From assembly GCF_000429065.1 (NCBI RefSeq), contig NZ_AUBD01000001.1, forward strand, positions 372,001 through 436,000: DNA of 64,000 nt. Reading direction: 5' to 3'. Every line of letters begins with the position of its first letter. Positions within the stretch are counted from its first letter, which is position 1. The notes beneath the pieces are model-generated. The model had not been told where the DNA came from. It worked only from the letters and a program-made list of their open reading frames with translations, and ran no database searches. Of this stretch, positions 8,413 through 16,991 are shown in pieces. Made by a program: the position numbers and the translations under genes. This stretch comes from Silanimonas lenta DSM 16282 (GTDB taxonomy: Bacteria; Pseudomonadota; Gammaproteobacteria; Xanthomonadales; Xanthomonadaceae).

Positions 8413-9515
8413 AGGGACGGGGCGAGGCCTACCGCCGCGGCCTCGAGGACCTGCCCCCGTGGTGGCGCGACCTGCCGGCCGTGGCCCGCTACCCGTTGGA
8501 GAGAAGCAATGGGGTGGTGATCGGCGCACTGTCGGTGCTCGCCTCGATGCAGGTCCTGCCGGTGATCGGCCTGTTCGTCAGCCTGTTCCTGCTGCTGGCG
8601 GTGCCGAAGCACGCGCTGGAGGTCCTGCGTGACTCGGCCCACGGCCATCGCAAGCCTCCCCGCTTCGGCATGGACCTCGGCGACCGGGCGGTGTTCGCCT
8701 TCCTCGTCCTGCTGCTGGTCTTCGCCGTGGTGCATCTCGCCCTGCAGTCCTTCGCCCCAGCGGCGGCCGCCACCGCCTGGCGCCTGCTGATGGCCCTGGT
8801 GCTGCCCCTGGTAGCGATGTCACTGGCCATCGACGAGCAGATGCGACGCGCGATCAATCCGGTGTTCTGGGTCGAGGTGCTGCTGCGGATCGGCCTGCCC
8901 TACCTCGGCGCCGTGGCGATGGTGTGGACCAGCCTCGCGCTGGGCCTCTCCGGCGCCGGCTGGCTCGACCGCATGCTGCCGCCCTTCTTCGGGGCCATGG
9001 TGTCGATGGCGCTGGCGCTGTGGGTGCTCTTCATGGCGGCGCATGTCTGCGGCCGGCTGGTGTTCCAGTACCGCGACGCGCTGGGCTTCAGCCCCGAAGG
9101 CCCGGAGGAGCCGGAGCGCCTGCGCCTGAGCCGGGACCACCGGCTGGAGGACGAGATCGACGCCCTGCTCGCTGCCGGCAGGCAGGACGAGGCCTTCGCC
9201 GCGCTGGACGCCGAGCTCCGCGAGCGCGCGGTCTCGGCCACCCTGCACCGGCAGTACCGGACCCTGCTGCGACGCCGCGGCGACCGCGCCGCCCTGCTCG
9301 CGCACGGGCGGCAGTGGCTGCACCAGAGGGTGCTGGAGAACGACGCCCGCGGCGCGCTCGCGCTGCTGCAGGAATGCCTCGAGCTCGATCCCACCCTCAC
9401 CCTGCCCGATCCCGCCGACTGGGGGCCGCTGATCGAGGCCGCCGAACGCGCCGGCCTGCCGCGCCTCGCCGAAGCCGCCCGCGCGGCCCGGGCTGCGGCA
9501 CAATCGGGAGTTTGA
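8409..9515 (+). CDS. Uncharacterised multi-pass membrane protein with C-terminal helical repeat domain
   Basis: A 368-residue protein I do not recognise by family. Residues 1-35 are cytoplasmic and charged. About five hydrophobic segments lie between residues 35 and 220 (for example [28 protein letters not shown] and [15 protein letters not shown]). The last third (about 235-368) is soluble, helical and TPR-like, with [20 protein letters not shown] and [18 protein letters not shown]. The ATGA overlap with the YjgR-like ATPase gene indicates coupled translation, so the two products may act together. A distant resemblance to DUF4013-type membrane domains is possible but not shown. Confidence 0.72.
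   Translation: MKGRGEAYRRGLEDLPPWWRDLPAVARYPLERSNGVVIGALSVLASMQVLPVIGLFVSLFLLLAVPKHALEVLRDSAHGHRKPPRFGMDLGDRAVFAFLVLLLVFAVVHLALQSFAPAAAATAWRLLMALVLPLVAMSLAIDEQMRRAINPVFWVEVLLRIGLPYLGAVAMVWTSLALGLSGAGWLDRMLPPFFGAMVSMALALWVLFMAAHVCGRLVFQYRDALGFSPEGPEEPERLRLSRDHRLEDEIDALLAAGRQDEAFAALDAELRERAVSATLHRQYRTLLRRRGDRAALLAHGRQWLHQRVLENDARGALALLQECLELDPTLTLPDPADWGPLIEAAERAGLPRLAEAARAARAAAQSGV
9499..9511 (+). promoter_or_regulatory. Candidate promoter of abgT (CACAAT -10)
   Basis: CACAATCGGGAGT lies about 27 bases before the abgT start, inside the end of the preceding gene. The same 13-mer, with T for C at position 3, occurs before the peroxiredoxin gene at 34671, which suggests a shared -10/start-site signature. 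No clear -35 is seen. Confidence 0.35.
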
Positions 9516-9537
9516 ACCGAACAGGACCACCGTCCGC

Positions 9538-11199
9538 ATGAGCCAGACCACCACCGGCAGCCCGACGCCGGAGCCCGGCGCCGCCGCCCCGCGCAAGGGC
9601 GCGATCGACCGCTTCCTCACCATCGTCGAGCGCGGCGGCAACGCCCTGCCCCACCCGGCCACCCTGTTCGCGGTGCTGGCGCTCGTGGTGGTGCTGCTCT
9701 CCTGGCTCGCCTCGCTGGCGGAACTGAGCGTGGCCCACCCCTCCACCGGCGCGACCGTCACCCCGGTCAACCTGCTCAGCATCGACGGCCTGCACCGCAT
9801 GCTCACCGGGGCCGTCACCAACTTCACCGGCTTCGCCCCCCTGGGCGTGGTGCTGGTGGCGCTGATCGGCATCGGCGTGGCCGAGCACTCCGGCCTGATC
9901 GGCGCCTCGCTGCGCCTGCTGGTGCTCTCGGCCCCGCGCTTCCTGTTGACGCCGGTGCTGGTCTTCGCCGGCGTGATGTCGAACATGGCGAGCGAGATCG
10001 GCTATGTACTGCTGGTACCGCTCGGCGCGCTGATCTTCCTCTCCGCCGGCCGCCACCCCATCCTCGGCATGGCCGCGGTGTTCGCCGGCGTCTCGGGCGG
10101 CTATTCGGCCAACCTGCTGATCGGCACCATCGACCCGCTGCTCTCCGGCCTCTCGCAGGAAGCGGCGCGGATCGTCGACCACGACTACACCGTAAGCCCG
10201 CTGGCGAACTGGTACTTCATGATCGCCTCGACGCCGGTGATCACCCTGCTCGGCTGGTTCGTCACCGAGAAGATCGTGGCCCCGCGCTTCGCCGGAGCCG
10301 ACCTGCCCTCACTCACCCTGGCCGCCGATGCCAGGCCGGACGACCAGGCCTTAAGCCCGGCCGAGCGCCGTGGCATGCGCTATGCCATCGTCACCGTGCT
10401 GGCCTTCACCGCCCTCGTCGTCTGGGGCGGCTACCCCGCGCACGGCGCCAGCCTCGAGCTGTTCGGCAGCGTGCTACAGCTGCCGCAGGTCCCGGGCTCG
10501 GGCTTCCTGCTGGATGACAAGCAGGACATCCTGCGCTCGCCCCTGCTCAGCGGCGTGGTGGTGATCATCTTCCTCTACGGCGTGCTCGCCGGCATCGCCT
10601 TCGGCATCGGCGCCGGCACCATCCGCTCCGACAACGACGTGATCAAGGGCATGTCGGCCAGCATGGCCACCCTCGGCGGCTACCTGGTGCTAGTGTTCTT
10701 CGCCGCCCAGTTCGTGGCCTTCTTCAACTGGACCCAGCTCGGCCTGATCTTCGCGGTGGAGGGCGCCGAGTTCCTGAAGGCCATGAACCTGCCCACCATC
10801 CCGCTGTTCATCTGCTTCATCCTGCTCACCGCCACCGTGAACCTGTTCATGGGCTCGGCCTCGGCGAAGTGGGCGCTGATGGCCCCGGTGTTCGTGCCGA
10901 TGTTCATGCTGCTCGGCTACTCGCCGGAGATGACCCAGGTGGCCTATCGCGTCGGCGACAGCGTGACCAACATCATCTCGCCGATGATGAGCTACTTCGC
11001 CCTGATCATCGCCTTCTTCCAGCGCTACGAGCCCAAGGCCGGCATCGGCACCCTGGTGGCGACGATGCTGCCCTACTCGCTGGTGTTCCTCGTCGGCTGG
11101 AGCGCGATGTTCGGCGTCTGGATCTGGCTGGAACTGCCGATCGGCCCGGATTCCCCGCTCCACTACCTGCCCACCGCGGGCGCCGGCCAGGCGGGCTGA
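9538..11199 (+). CDS. abgT: AbgT-family transporter
   Basis: A 553-residue inner-membrane transporter with many hydrophobic segments. AbgT/MtrF proteins are described as p-aminobenzoyl-glutamate importers or as antifolate/sulfonamide exporters driven by the proton gradient, so the direction of transport is uncertain. The N-terminal helix follows the typical [20 protein letters not shown] motif. Other family segments are [38 protein letters not shown] and [23 protein letters not shown] split across helices 10-11, and [13 protein letters not shown] near the end. The ATG has AGGA upstream. greB follows seven bases later, possibly on the same transcript. Confidence 0.9.
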   Translation: MSQTTTGSPTPEPGAAAPRKGAIDRFLTIVERGGNALPHPATLFAVLALVVVLLSWLASLAELSVAHPSTGATVTPVNLLSIDGLHRMLTGAVTNFTGFAPLGVVLVALIGIGVAEHSGLIGASLRLLVLSAPRFLLTPVLVFAGVMSNMASEIGYVLLVPLGALIFLSAGRHPILGMAAVFAGVSGGYSANLLIGTIDPLLSGLSQEAARIVDHDYTVSPLANWYFMIASTPVITLLGWFVTEKIVAPRFAGADLPSLTLAADARPDDQALSPAERRGMRYAIVTVLAFTALVVWGGYPAHGASLELFGSVLQLPQVPGSGFLLDDKQDILRSPLLSGVVVIIFLYGVLAGIAFGIGAGTIRSDNDVIKGMSASMATLGGYLVLVFFAAQFVAFFNWTQLGLIFAVEGAEFLKAMNLPTIPLFICFILLTATVNLFMGSASAKWALMAPVFVPMFMLLGYSPEMTQVAYRVGDSVTNIISPMMSYFALIIAFFQRYEPKAGIGTLVATMLPYSLVFLVGWSAMFGVWIWLELPIGPDSPLHYLPTAGAGQAG

Positions 11200-11206
11200 C
11201 ACCGGC

Positions 11207-11710
11207 ATGGGTCGCTGGCGGCCACCGCAGGGGCCATCCACGGCGCTCGTCACCCGCGAGGGCTTCGAGCGCCTCAAGGCCGAACTCGACGAGCTGTGGC
11301 GGGTACGCCGCCCCGAGGTGGTGAAGGCCCTGGCCGCCGCCGCCGCCGAGGGCGACCGCTCGGAGAATGCGGAATACACCTACCGGAAAAAGCAGCTCGG
11401 CGAGATCGACCGGCGGGTGCGCTACCTCGCCAAGCGCATCGAGGTGCTGAAGGTGGTGGAGGGGCGGCCTTCCGACCCCGAGGCCGTGTTCTTCGGCGCC
11501 TGGGTCACCCTGGAGCGCGAAGACGATGGCACACAGGCCACCTATCGCATCGTCGGCCCGGACGAGATCGATGCGGCCAGGGGCTGGATCAGCATCGACT
11601 CGCCGCTGGCCCGCGCCGCCCTGAAGAAACGCGTCGACGAGGAGTTCGAGGCGCCCCTGCCCGCCGGGCCCACGCGCTTCATCGTGGTGGCGGTGCGCTA
11701 CGAGGCCTGA
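11207..11710 (+). CDS. greB: Transcription elongation factor GreB
   Basis: A 167-residue Gre factor that rescues backtracked RNA polymerase by stimulating transcript cleavage in the secondary channel. The N-terminal coiled coil (about residues 14-85) carries the tip acidic residues in [10 protein letters not shown] and the GreB-specific [16 protein letters not shown] segment. The C-terminal FKBP-like domain (about 90-160) contains [10 protein letters not shown] and [14 protein letters not shown]. GreB is favoured over GreA by the YxxRKK pattern and the basic patch. The start ATG is seven bases downstream of abgT. The gene is convergent with the DNA glycosylase. Confidence 0.92.
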   Translation: MGRWRPPQGPSTALVTREGFERLKAELDELWRVRRPEVVKALAAAAAEGDRSENAEYTYRKKQLGEIDRRVRYLAKRIEVLKVVEGRPSDPEAVFFGAWVTLEREDDGTQATYRIVGPDEIDAARGWISIDSPLARAALKKRVDEEFEAPLPAGPTRFIVVAVRYEA

Positions 11711-11736
11711 GCCCTTCCGGACAGCGGCTCGCCGCC

Positions 11737-12402
11737 TCAGTCAGCCGAGCGCTTCACCTTCGCCGGTTCGACCACGCCCTCGCCATCGGCCATCCGCCAG
11801 AGCACGAGGCTCGCCAGGGTGCGGAACGGCGCCCAGGCCTCGCCGCGGGCCAGCAGGGCCCTGGGCGCCGGCAGGGCCTCGAGGCCATCCAGCACCTGCG
11901 CGCCCTTGCGCACGCCAAGATCGTCCACCGGCAGCACGTCGGGGCGGCCCAAGCGGAAGATCAGCAGCATCTCCACCGTCCAGCGGCCAATGCCGCGCAC
12001 CTGGGTGAGCCGTTCCACGAGCTCGGCATCGTCCATGCTGGCCATGCGCCGTGCGCTGGGCACGGTGCCGGCGGCATGGTGGCGGCAGAGGTCGCGCAGG
12101 GCCTGCACCTTGTTCCCCGATACCCCGCAGGCGCGCAGCGTGGCGTCGTCCAGCCGGCCAAGCGCCGCGGCATCGAGACGGCGGGCAGCCGCCGCGGCCT
12201 CGACGCGGGCGACGATGGTGGCGGCGGCCTTGCCGGAGAGCTGCTGGTAGAGGATCGAGCGGGCCAGCGCGTCCACCGGCTCGAAGGGGCGGCGCCAGCC
12301 CTCGGGATCGATCGGTCCCACGCGCCGCAGCCAGCGCCCGAGTGCCGGGTCACGCCGGGCGAGGTGGCGGCGGGCGGCATCGAGGTCGAATCCGCGCGGC
12401 AT
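11737..12402 (-). CDS. DNA-3-methyladenine glycosylase II (AlkA-like, HhH-GPD)
   Basis: A 221-residue base-excision repair glycosylase that removes alkylated purines. The helix-hairpin-helix is visible as LTQVRGIGRWTVEMLLIF (about residues 130-147), followed by the GPD-type catalytic segment VLPVDDLGVRKG, in which the aspartates include the catalytic one. SILYQQLSGKAAATIVAR is the typical N-terminal helix pair. It lacks the extra N-terminal domain of E. coli AlkA and matches the short bacterial/yeast MAG type. The chosen ATG is five bases downstream of the DUF4340 gene stop, so it may be the last gene of that operon; a longer frame upstream is a shadow. Confidence 0.88.
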   Translation of the reverse strand: MPRGFDLDAARRHLARRDPALGRWLRRVGPIDPEGWRRPFEPVDALARSILYQQLSGKAAATIVARVEAAAAARRLDAAALGRLDDATLRACGVSGNKVQALRDLCRHHAAGTVPSARRMASMDDAELVERLTQVRGIGRWTVEMLLIFRLGRPDVLPVDDLGVRKGAQVLDGLEALPAPRALLARGEAWAPFRTLASLVLWRMADGEGVVEPAKVKRSAD

Positions 12403-12407
12403 CGGCT

Positions 12408-13358
12408 TCAGCCGCGCAGGGCGTCGAGGGCGGTGAGCAGGGGCGTGGCGACGTCGGGCGGCAGCTCGAAGGCACGCCGGGCGAACTCGTCGCGCTCGGC
12501 CTCCGGGGCCTCTTCCACCACGGCCCAGATCCGCGCCCCCTCGCGGTACAGGGCAAGGCCGTAGCGGCGGCCATCGACATGCTCGAGCCGCAGCCGGCGC
12601 ACCGGGGCGGCCTCGCCAGTGGCGGGCTCCAGCTCGCTGCGCGGCCGCAGGCCCTGCTGGCGCGGCGCCGAGGCCGCGGCGGCGAGGGCATCGGGCAGGG
12701 GCGAGAGCGCCAGCAGCGCGCCCTCGGGCAGGAAGCGGCCCTCGCGCTGCACCAGGCGCAGCGGCGGCTGGCCGGGGTCTTCCACCGAAAGCGTGCGCAG
12801 TTCGGAGGGCGGCCACTGCCACAGCCGTGGATCGAGCCACTCGCCAGGGCGCGCCGGCAGCCGCAGGTCAGTGAAGCTAAGGCAGCTGTGGGCCGCGCCC
12901 TCCACCCGCACGTAGGTGCCGCCGCGCGGATGCGGGTGCCCCACCACCACGGCCCACTCGCGGCCTGCCACGGCAAGGCGGATGCGCGCCGTGGGACGGG
13001 CGAAGGCTGCCCCCGGCGATGCCTCGGCCGCAGGCGGCCAGTCCACGCCGATGCGGGCGAAGCGGCCGGGATCGGCCGTCCGCGGCTCGTCGCAGCGCGC
13101 TTCGGCCAGGCCCAGCAGCAGGGGCTGCAGCCAGCGGCGGTCGGCCCGCCAGGCCGCCTCCGGCAGGCGCCAGTGCGGGCCTGCCCGCTCCATCCGCAGG
13201 GTCTCGCCGCCCTGCTCCACCACCACGGCCGGCAGGTCGGCCAGGGCCGCGGCCAGCCCGGGCACCAGGGGCTCGGGCTCCGGCGCCTTCGTGCAGGCCG
13301 CGAGCAGCCCGGCCAGGGCCAGCGCGAAGGCCGGGGAGCGCGGAATGGAGCACGGCAT
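12408..13358 (-). CDS. DUF4340-domain lipoprotein
   Basis: A 316-residue predicted lipoprotein. The signal sequence ends in a lipobox, LAACTKA (Cys about residue 22). The rest is a beta-rich periplasmic domain with repeated segments such as VVEQGGETLRMERAGPHWRL and LRLEHVDGRRYGLALYREG, which resemble DUF4340 modules. DUF4340 genes commonly sit immediately downstream of GldG-type auxiliary genes of ABC-2 transporters, as here (15-base gap). The biochemical role is unknown. Coverage of the DUF4340 domain is my judgment from context and repeat pattern, not a profile hit. Confidence 0.72.
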   Translation of the reverse strand: MPCSIPRSPAFALALAGLLAACTKAPEPEPLVPGLAAALADLPAVVVEQGGETLRMERAGPHWRLPEAAWRADRRWLQPLLLGLAEARCDEPRTADPGRFARIGVDWPPAAEASPGAAFARPTARIRLAVAGREWAVVVGHPHPRGGTYVRVEGAAHSCLSFTDLRLPARPGEWLDPRLWQWPPSELRTLSVEDPGQPPLRLVQREGRFLPEGALLALSPLPDALAAAASAPRQQGLRPRSELEPATGEAAPVRRLRLEHVDGRRYGLALYREGARIWAVVEEAPEAERDEFARRAFELPPDVATPLLTALDALRG

Positions 13359-13373
13359 GCGGCAGCGCCTCGC

Positions 13374-15215
13374 TCAGCCGAGGGCGCGGCGCCGGCGCTG
13401 CAGGCGGATGAGCCCGCCCAGCAGGAACAGGAAGGCCACGAAGGCCGGCACCAGCACGATGTTGAGGAAACGCAGGGTGCCGGACAGCGCGTCGATGTCG
13501 GCATTGAGCTGGCGCTGCACCTCGCGCAGCTGCAGGCGCACGTCGGCCTTCTCCTGCTGGAAGCGCAGCAGCTCGGCCTGCTGCTCCGGCCCGAGGCCGC
13601 CGCCGTCCTCGCCGCGCTGCAGGGCAGTGAGCTTGCGCTCGAGATCGGCGAGCCGCTCGCGCAGCTGCTGCTCGGTCTGCAGGAACTCCTGCGCCGCGTT
13701 GCGGCGCAGGGCCTCGACCCGGTGGAAGGGCCGCGAGGCCACCGCCCGGGTGCGCAGGGCGATCAGGCCGGCCTTGCCACTCAGGTTCTCCACCGCGTTG
13801 TAGACGAAATCGCCGTTGTTGGCGAAGGGCTCGCTCAGGGCCGGCATGCCGGGCACGGTATTGACCCAGAAGGCATCGGCGAGCAGGTCGGTATCGGCCA
13901 CCACGATGGCCTGGAAATCGGCTTCGCTGCGCTCGCGATGGCCTTCGCCCTTGCGCCCGGGAAAGGCGGTGGCGATGGGGCCGGAGAGCCGGGCGGCGAC
14001 CGTGCGCGGCCCGCCCTCGGCGCGGAAGGCGCGCAGCAGGTTGGCCGGCGTGGCGGTAACGCCGCCGAGCAGGCTCACCGGCAGCTCGCCGCTCTGCGAG
14101 GAAGTACGCAGCAGGGTCTCGAAGCGGGTGCTGGCCCCCTCGCGCGGCCGCAGCACGCCGGCACTGGAGACGTTCACCAGGTCCATCTGCGCGGTCACGA
14201 TGTCCTCGCCGGACATCGCCTCCGGTCCCAGCCCGAGCAGGGTGATGAGCGGTTCGCGCGGGCCGCCCTCGCGGGTCTGCACCGAGAGCGCGGAGCCCGG
14301 GTCGGCAACGATCCGGGCAGGATCGTAGTCGATGCCCCAGGCCGCCAGGAGCGGCTCGAGGCTGGAGGTGCGGCTGCCGGCAGGATCGCCGCCCAGCGGA
14401 TCGTCGGAAGGCTGGTGCTCGGCATCGGGATCGACGAACAGCAGCACCCGCCCGCCGCGCAGGGCGAACTGGTCGATGGCATAGAGCGAGTCCTCGGAGA
14501 GCTCGCGCGGGTGCACCAGCATCAGCAGCTGCACCTCCGGATCGATGCTGGTGAAGCCCGGCTCGAGGCGGCGCAGGTCGAACAGCTCGCGCAGCTGCTG
14601 GTCCACCACCCAGCCCGGCGAAGGCGCGCCAGCCGCAGGATCGAAGGCCGGGGCCATGGGCAGGCCGGAGTAGAGCGCCACCACCGGACGCGCCTCCACG
14701 GTGAGCGCGGCGATCAGCTTGGCGAGGTTGTATTCGAGGAAGGCCTCGCGCTCGGCCTGCAGGAAGGGAATGGGCAGCTCGCCATCGGTGCTGTTGCTGC
14801 CGACGATGCCGAAGAAGAAGTTGCCACCACGCGGCTGCGGAACCGCGGTGAGCCCCTGCGCCACCGCCCGGTCTTCCTCCTCCGAGAAGGGCTCGGGATC
14901 GACCACCTCCACCCGCACCTTGCCCGCGGAGCGGGCGGCGATCTCCAGCAGCAGCTCGCGCACCCGCTGGGCATAGGCGCGCACCTGCGGGAAGTCGGAC
15001 GAGGCACGCTCCGAGAAGTACAGGCGCAGGGTGACCGGCTCCTCGATGCCGCGCAGCAGCTCCAGGGTGGCAGGCGAGAGCGTGTGCTCGCGGGCCTGGG
15101 TGAGATCGATGCGGGCACCGCGCAGGGCCACGGTGGACACCGCCACCAGCAGCAGGAAGCCGAGGGCGATGGCGGGCAGCGCCCAGAGCGATCGGCGGAA
15201 GCGAACGGGATTCAT
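13374..15215 (-). CDS. GldG-like ABC transporter auxiliary protein
   Basis: A 613-residue protein anchored at both ends. An N-terminal helix (LWALPAIALGFLLLVAVSTV) precedes a large periplasmic domain of the ABC_transp_aux type, with RIDLTQAREHTLSPATLELL, EPVTLRLYFS and RGGRVLLFVDPDAEH. A coiled coil of about 75 residues (LRERLADLERKLTALQ...) follows, then a C-terminal helix LNIVLVPAFVAFLFLLGGLI. GldG is required for gliding in Bacteroidetes, but homologs are widespread in non-gliders with unknown cargo. It lies between the permease (3-base gap) and the DUF4340 lipoprotein, forming a four-gene export module. Confidence 0.87.
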   Translation of the reverse strand: MNPVRFRRSLWALPAIALGFLLLVAVSTVALRGARIDLTQAREHTLSPATLELLRGIEEPVTLRLYFSERASSDFPQVRAYAQRVRELLLEIAARSAGKVRVEVVDPEPFSEEEDRAVAQGLTAVPQPRGGNFFFGIVGSNSTDGELPIPFLQAEREAFLEYNLAKLIAALTVEARPVVALYSGLPMAPAFDPAAGAPSPGWVVDQQLRELFDLRRLEPGFTSIDPEVQLLMLVHPRELSEDSLYAIDQFALRGGRVLLFVDPDAEHQPSDDPLGGDPAGSRTSSLEPLLAAWGIDYDPARIVADPGSALSVQTREGGPREPLITLLGLGPEAMSGEDIVTAQMDLVNVSSAGVLRPREGASTRFETLLRTSSQSGELPVSLLGGVTATPANLLRAFRAEGGPRTVAARLSGPIATAFPGRKGEGHRERSEADFQAIVVADTDLLADAFWVNTVPGMPALSEPFANNGDFVYNAVENLSGKAGLIALRTRAVASRPFHRVEALRRNAAQEFLQTEQQLRERLADLERKLTALQRGEDGGGLGPEQQAELLRFQQEKADVRLQLREVQRQLNADIDALSGTLRFLNIVLVPAFVAFLFLLGGLIRLQRRRRALG

Positions 15216-15218
15216 GCG

Positions 15219-15953
15219 TCAGCCGGCCTTCTTGGCATCGAGGATGACGACCGTGGCCAGCAGCCAGGCCGTGATCGAGAACAGGAAGAACAGCACGTCG
15301 CGCAGGTCGAGCACGCCGCGCTGGATGGCCTGGAAGTGGGTGAGGAAGCTGAGCTGCGCCACCGCCTCGATGGCGGCCCGTGGCGCCCAGCCCTGCACCG
15401 CGTCCTGCACCAGCGGGTAGCCGGCGAGCAGCATCAGGAAACAGACCACCACCGTCACCACGAAGGCCACGACCTGGCTGCGGGTGGCGGCCGAGAGCGC
15501 GCTGCCCACCGCGAGCATGGCGCCGGCGAGCAGCCAGCTGCCGAGGTAGCTCGCCAGCACCACGCCGTGGTCGGGGTCGCCAAGCCAGCTGATGGTCCAC
15601 CACAGCGGCGTGGTGAGCGCCAGGGCCACGCCGAGCAGGGCCCAGCCGGCGAGGAACTTGCCCAGCACCGCCTGCCAGGGCGCGAGCGGCAGGGTGAGCA
15701 GCAGCTCCAGGGTGCCCGACTTGCGCTCCTCGGCCCAGAGGCGCATGCCCACCGCGGGTACGAGAAAGAGGTAGAGCCAGGGGTGGAAGGCGAAGAAGGG
15801 CTGCAGGTCGGCCTGTCCGCGCTCGAACAGGCCGCCAAGGTAGAAGGCCAGCGCCGCGGCCACCGCCACGAACAGCACGACGAACACCGCCGCCAGCGGC
15901 GAGGCGAAATAAGCCGCGAACTCGCGGCGGGCCACGGCAAGCAGCGGGCTCAT
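15219..15953 (-). CDS. ABC-2 type permease (GldF-like)
   Basis: A 244-residue inner-membrane permease with six hydrophobic segments. It opens with LLAVARREFAAYFASPLAAVF, the classic start of the GldF/ABC2_membrane_5 group, where a cytoplasmic amphipathic helix precedes helix 1. The loop RLWAEERKSGTLELLLTLPL is the ABC-2 signature that contacts the ATPase. It overlaps the ATPase gene by four bases (ATGA) and is followed after three bases by the gldG-like gene, so the three make one transporter. Substrate unknown. Confidence 0.87.
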   Translation of the reverse strand: MSPLLAVARREFAAYFASPLAAVFVVLFVAVAAALAFYLGGLFERGQADLQPFFAFHPWLYLFLVPAVGMRLWAEERKSGTLELLLTLPLAPWQAVLGKFLAGWALLGVALALTTPLWWTISWLGDPDHGVVLASYLGSWLLAGAMLAVGSALSAATRSQVVAFVVTVVVCFLMLLAGYPLVQDAVQGWAPRAAIEAVAQLSFLTHFQAIQRGVLDLRDVLFFLFSITAWLLATVVILDAKKAG

Positions 15954-16876
15954 GCGGCCTCCCCGAGGGTCAGGGCACGGAACACGTCGTCGAGGCGGCC
16001 GCGCTCCACGCGCAGGTCGGAGAAGGCCACGCCGCGCCCGGAAAGCCGTGCCGCCACCGCCCCGGGATCCAGCGGGCGGGCCCGCGACAGCAGGAATACC
16101 CGGCCCTCGCGGGGTTCCACCTCGGTATCGGCAGGGGCCACCAGGCCGTCCAGCGCCGCCACCGCGGCCACGCTGTCGGGGGCGCGGAAGGAGAGCGCGC
16201 CGTGATAGCGCGAACGGGCCAGCAGCTCGGCCGGCGTATGGTCGGCACGCAGGCGGCCGCCGGCGATCACCAGGGCGCGGGTGGCGATGGCTTCCACCTC
16301 CTCCAGAAGGTGGGTGGAGAGCATGATGGTGCGCTCGCGGGCCAGCGACTGGATCAGGCCGCGCACCTCGTGCTTCTGGTTCGGATCGAGGCCATCGGTG
16401 GGCTCATCGAGCAGCAGCACCGGCGGGTCGTGGAGGATGGCCGCGGCGAAACCGACGCGGCGGCGGAAGCCCTTGGAGAGCGTGTCGAGCGGCTGGCGCA
16501 GCACGCGGCCGAGCTGCAGGCGCTCGACCACGTATCCGGTGCGTTCGCGGCGCCGCTCGCCGGAAAGCCCCCGCACGTCGGCCACGAAACCGAGGAAATC
16601 GAGCACTTCCATCTCGCCGTACCCGGGCGCCCCTTCGGGCAGATAGCCCAGCGCCCGGCGGGCGGCGAGGCCGTCGCCGGCCACGTCATGCCCGGCCACG
16701 CGCACCCGCCCGCCGTCAGGGGCGAGGAAGCCGGCGATCATCTTCATGGTGGTGGACTTGCCGGCGCCGTTCGGCCCCAGGAGCGCCACCACCTCGCCCG
16801 GGCAGACCCGGAAATCGAGACCCTCCACGGCGACCAGCGCACCGAAGCGCTTGGTCAACTGTTCCACTTCGATCAT
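15950..16876 (-). CDS. ABC transporter ATP-binding protein (GldA-like)
   Basis: A 308-residue ATPase that powers the adjacent permease. Walker A is LLGPNGAGKST (about residues 33-43), the signature motif is the degenerate LSKGFRRRVG, and Walker B is PVLLLDEPTDGLDPNQ. The switch His is in MLSTHLLEEVEAI. The last 80 residues form the variable C-terminal domain typical of ABC-2 exporters. The degenerate signature (LSKGF rather than LSGGQ) is common in this group. First gene of the ABC/DUF4340 operon; a strong hairpin separates it from the SRPBCC gene upstream. Confidence 0.92.
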   Translation of the reverse strand: MIEVEQLTKRFGALVAVEGLDFRVCPGEVVALLGPNGAGKSTTMKMIAGFLAPDGGRVRVAGHDVAGDGLAARRALGYLPEGAPGYGEMEVLDFLGFVADVRGLSGERRRERTGYVVERLQLGRVLRQPLDTLSKGFRRRVGFAAAILHDPPVLLLDEPTDGLDPNQKHEVRGLIQSLARERTIMLSTHLLEEVEAIATRALVIAGGRLRADHTPAELLARSRYHGALSFRAPDSVAAVAALDGLVAPADTEVEPREGRVFLLSRARPLDPGAVAARLSGRGVAFSDLRVERGRLDDVFRALTLGEAA

Positions 16877-16955
16877 TGCTTGGCCCGTTGCGGCTCGCGC
16901 GCCGCGGCACGCGATGGACAGCCCCGGCGGCGCGGAGTTCCCGCCCCCGGAAACG

Positions 16956-16982
16956 CCGAGGCGGGCTCGTGGCCCGCCTCGG
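16956..16982 (-). terminator. Hairpin downstream of the SRPBCC gene
   Basis: A perfect 11-base inverted repeat (CCGAGGCGGGC / GCCCGCCTCGG) around the 5-base loop TCGTG lies ten bases past the stop of the minus-strand SRPBCC gene. The T-tract is only GTTT, so it is a strong stem with a weak tail. Confidence 0.6.
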
Positions 16983-16991
16983 TCGGAAGCA

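Noticed and set aside
12051-16205. A 1384-codon plus-strand open frame opposite the ABC module
   Set aside because: It is the antisense shadow of several clear minus-strand genes; high GC keeps stop codons rare, and its translation is Gln/Gly/His/Arg-rich with no domain.
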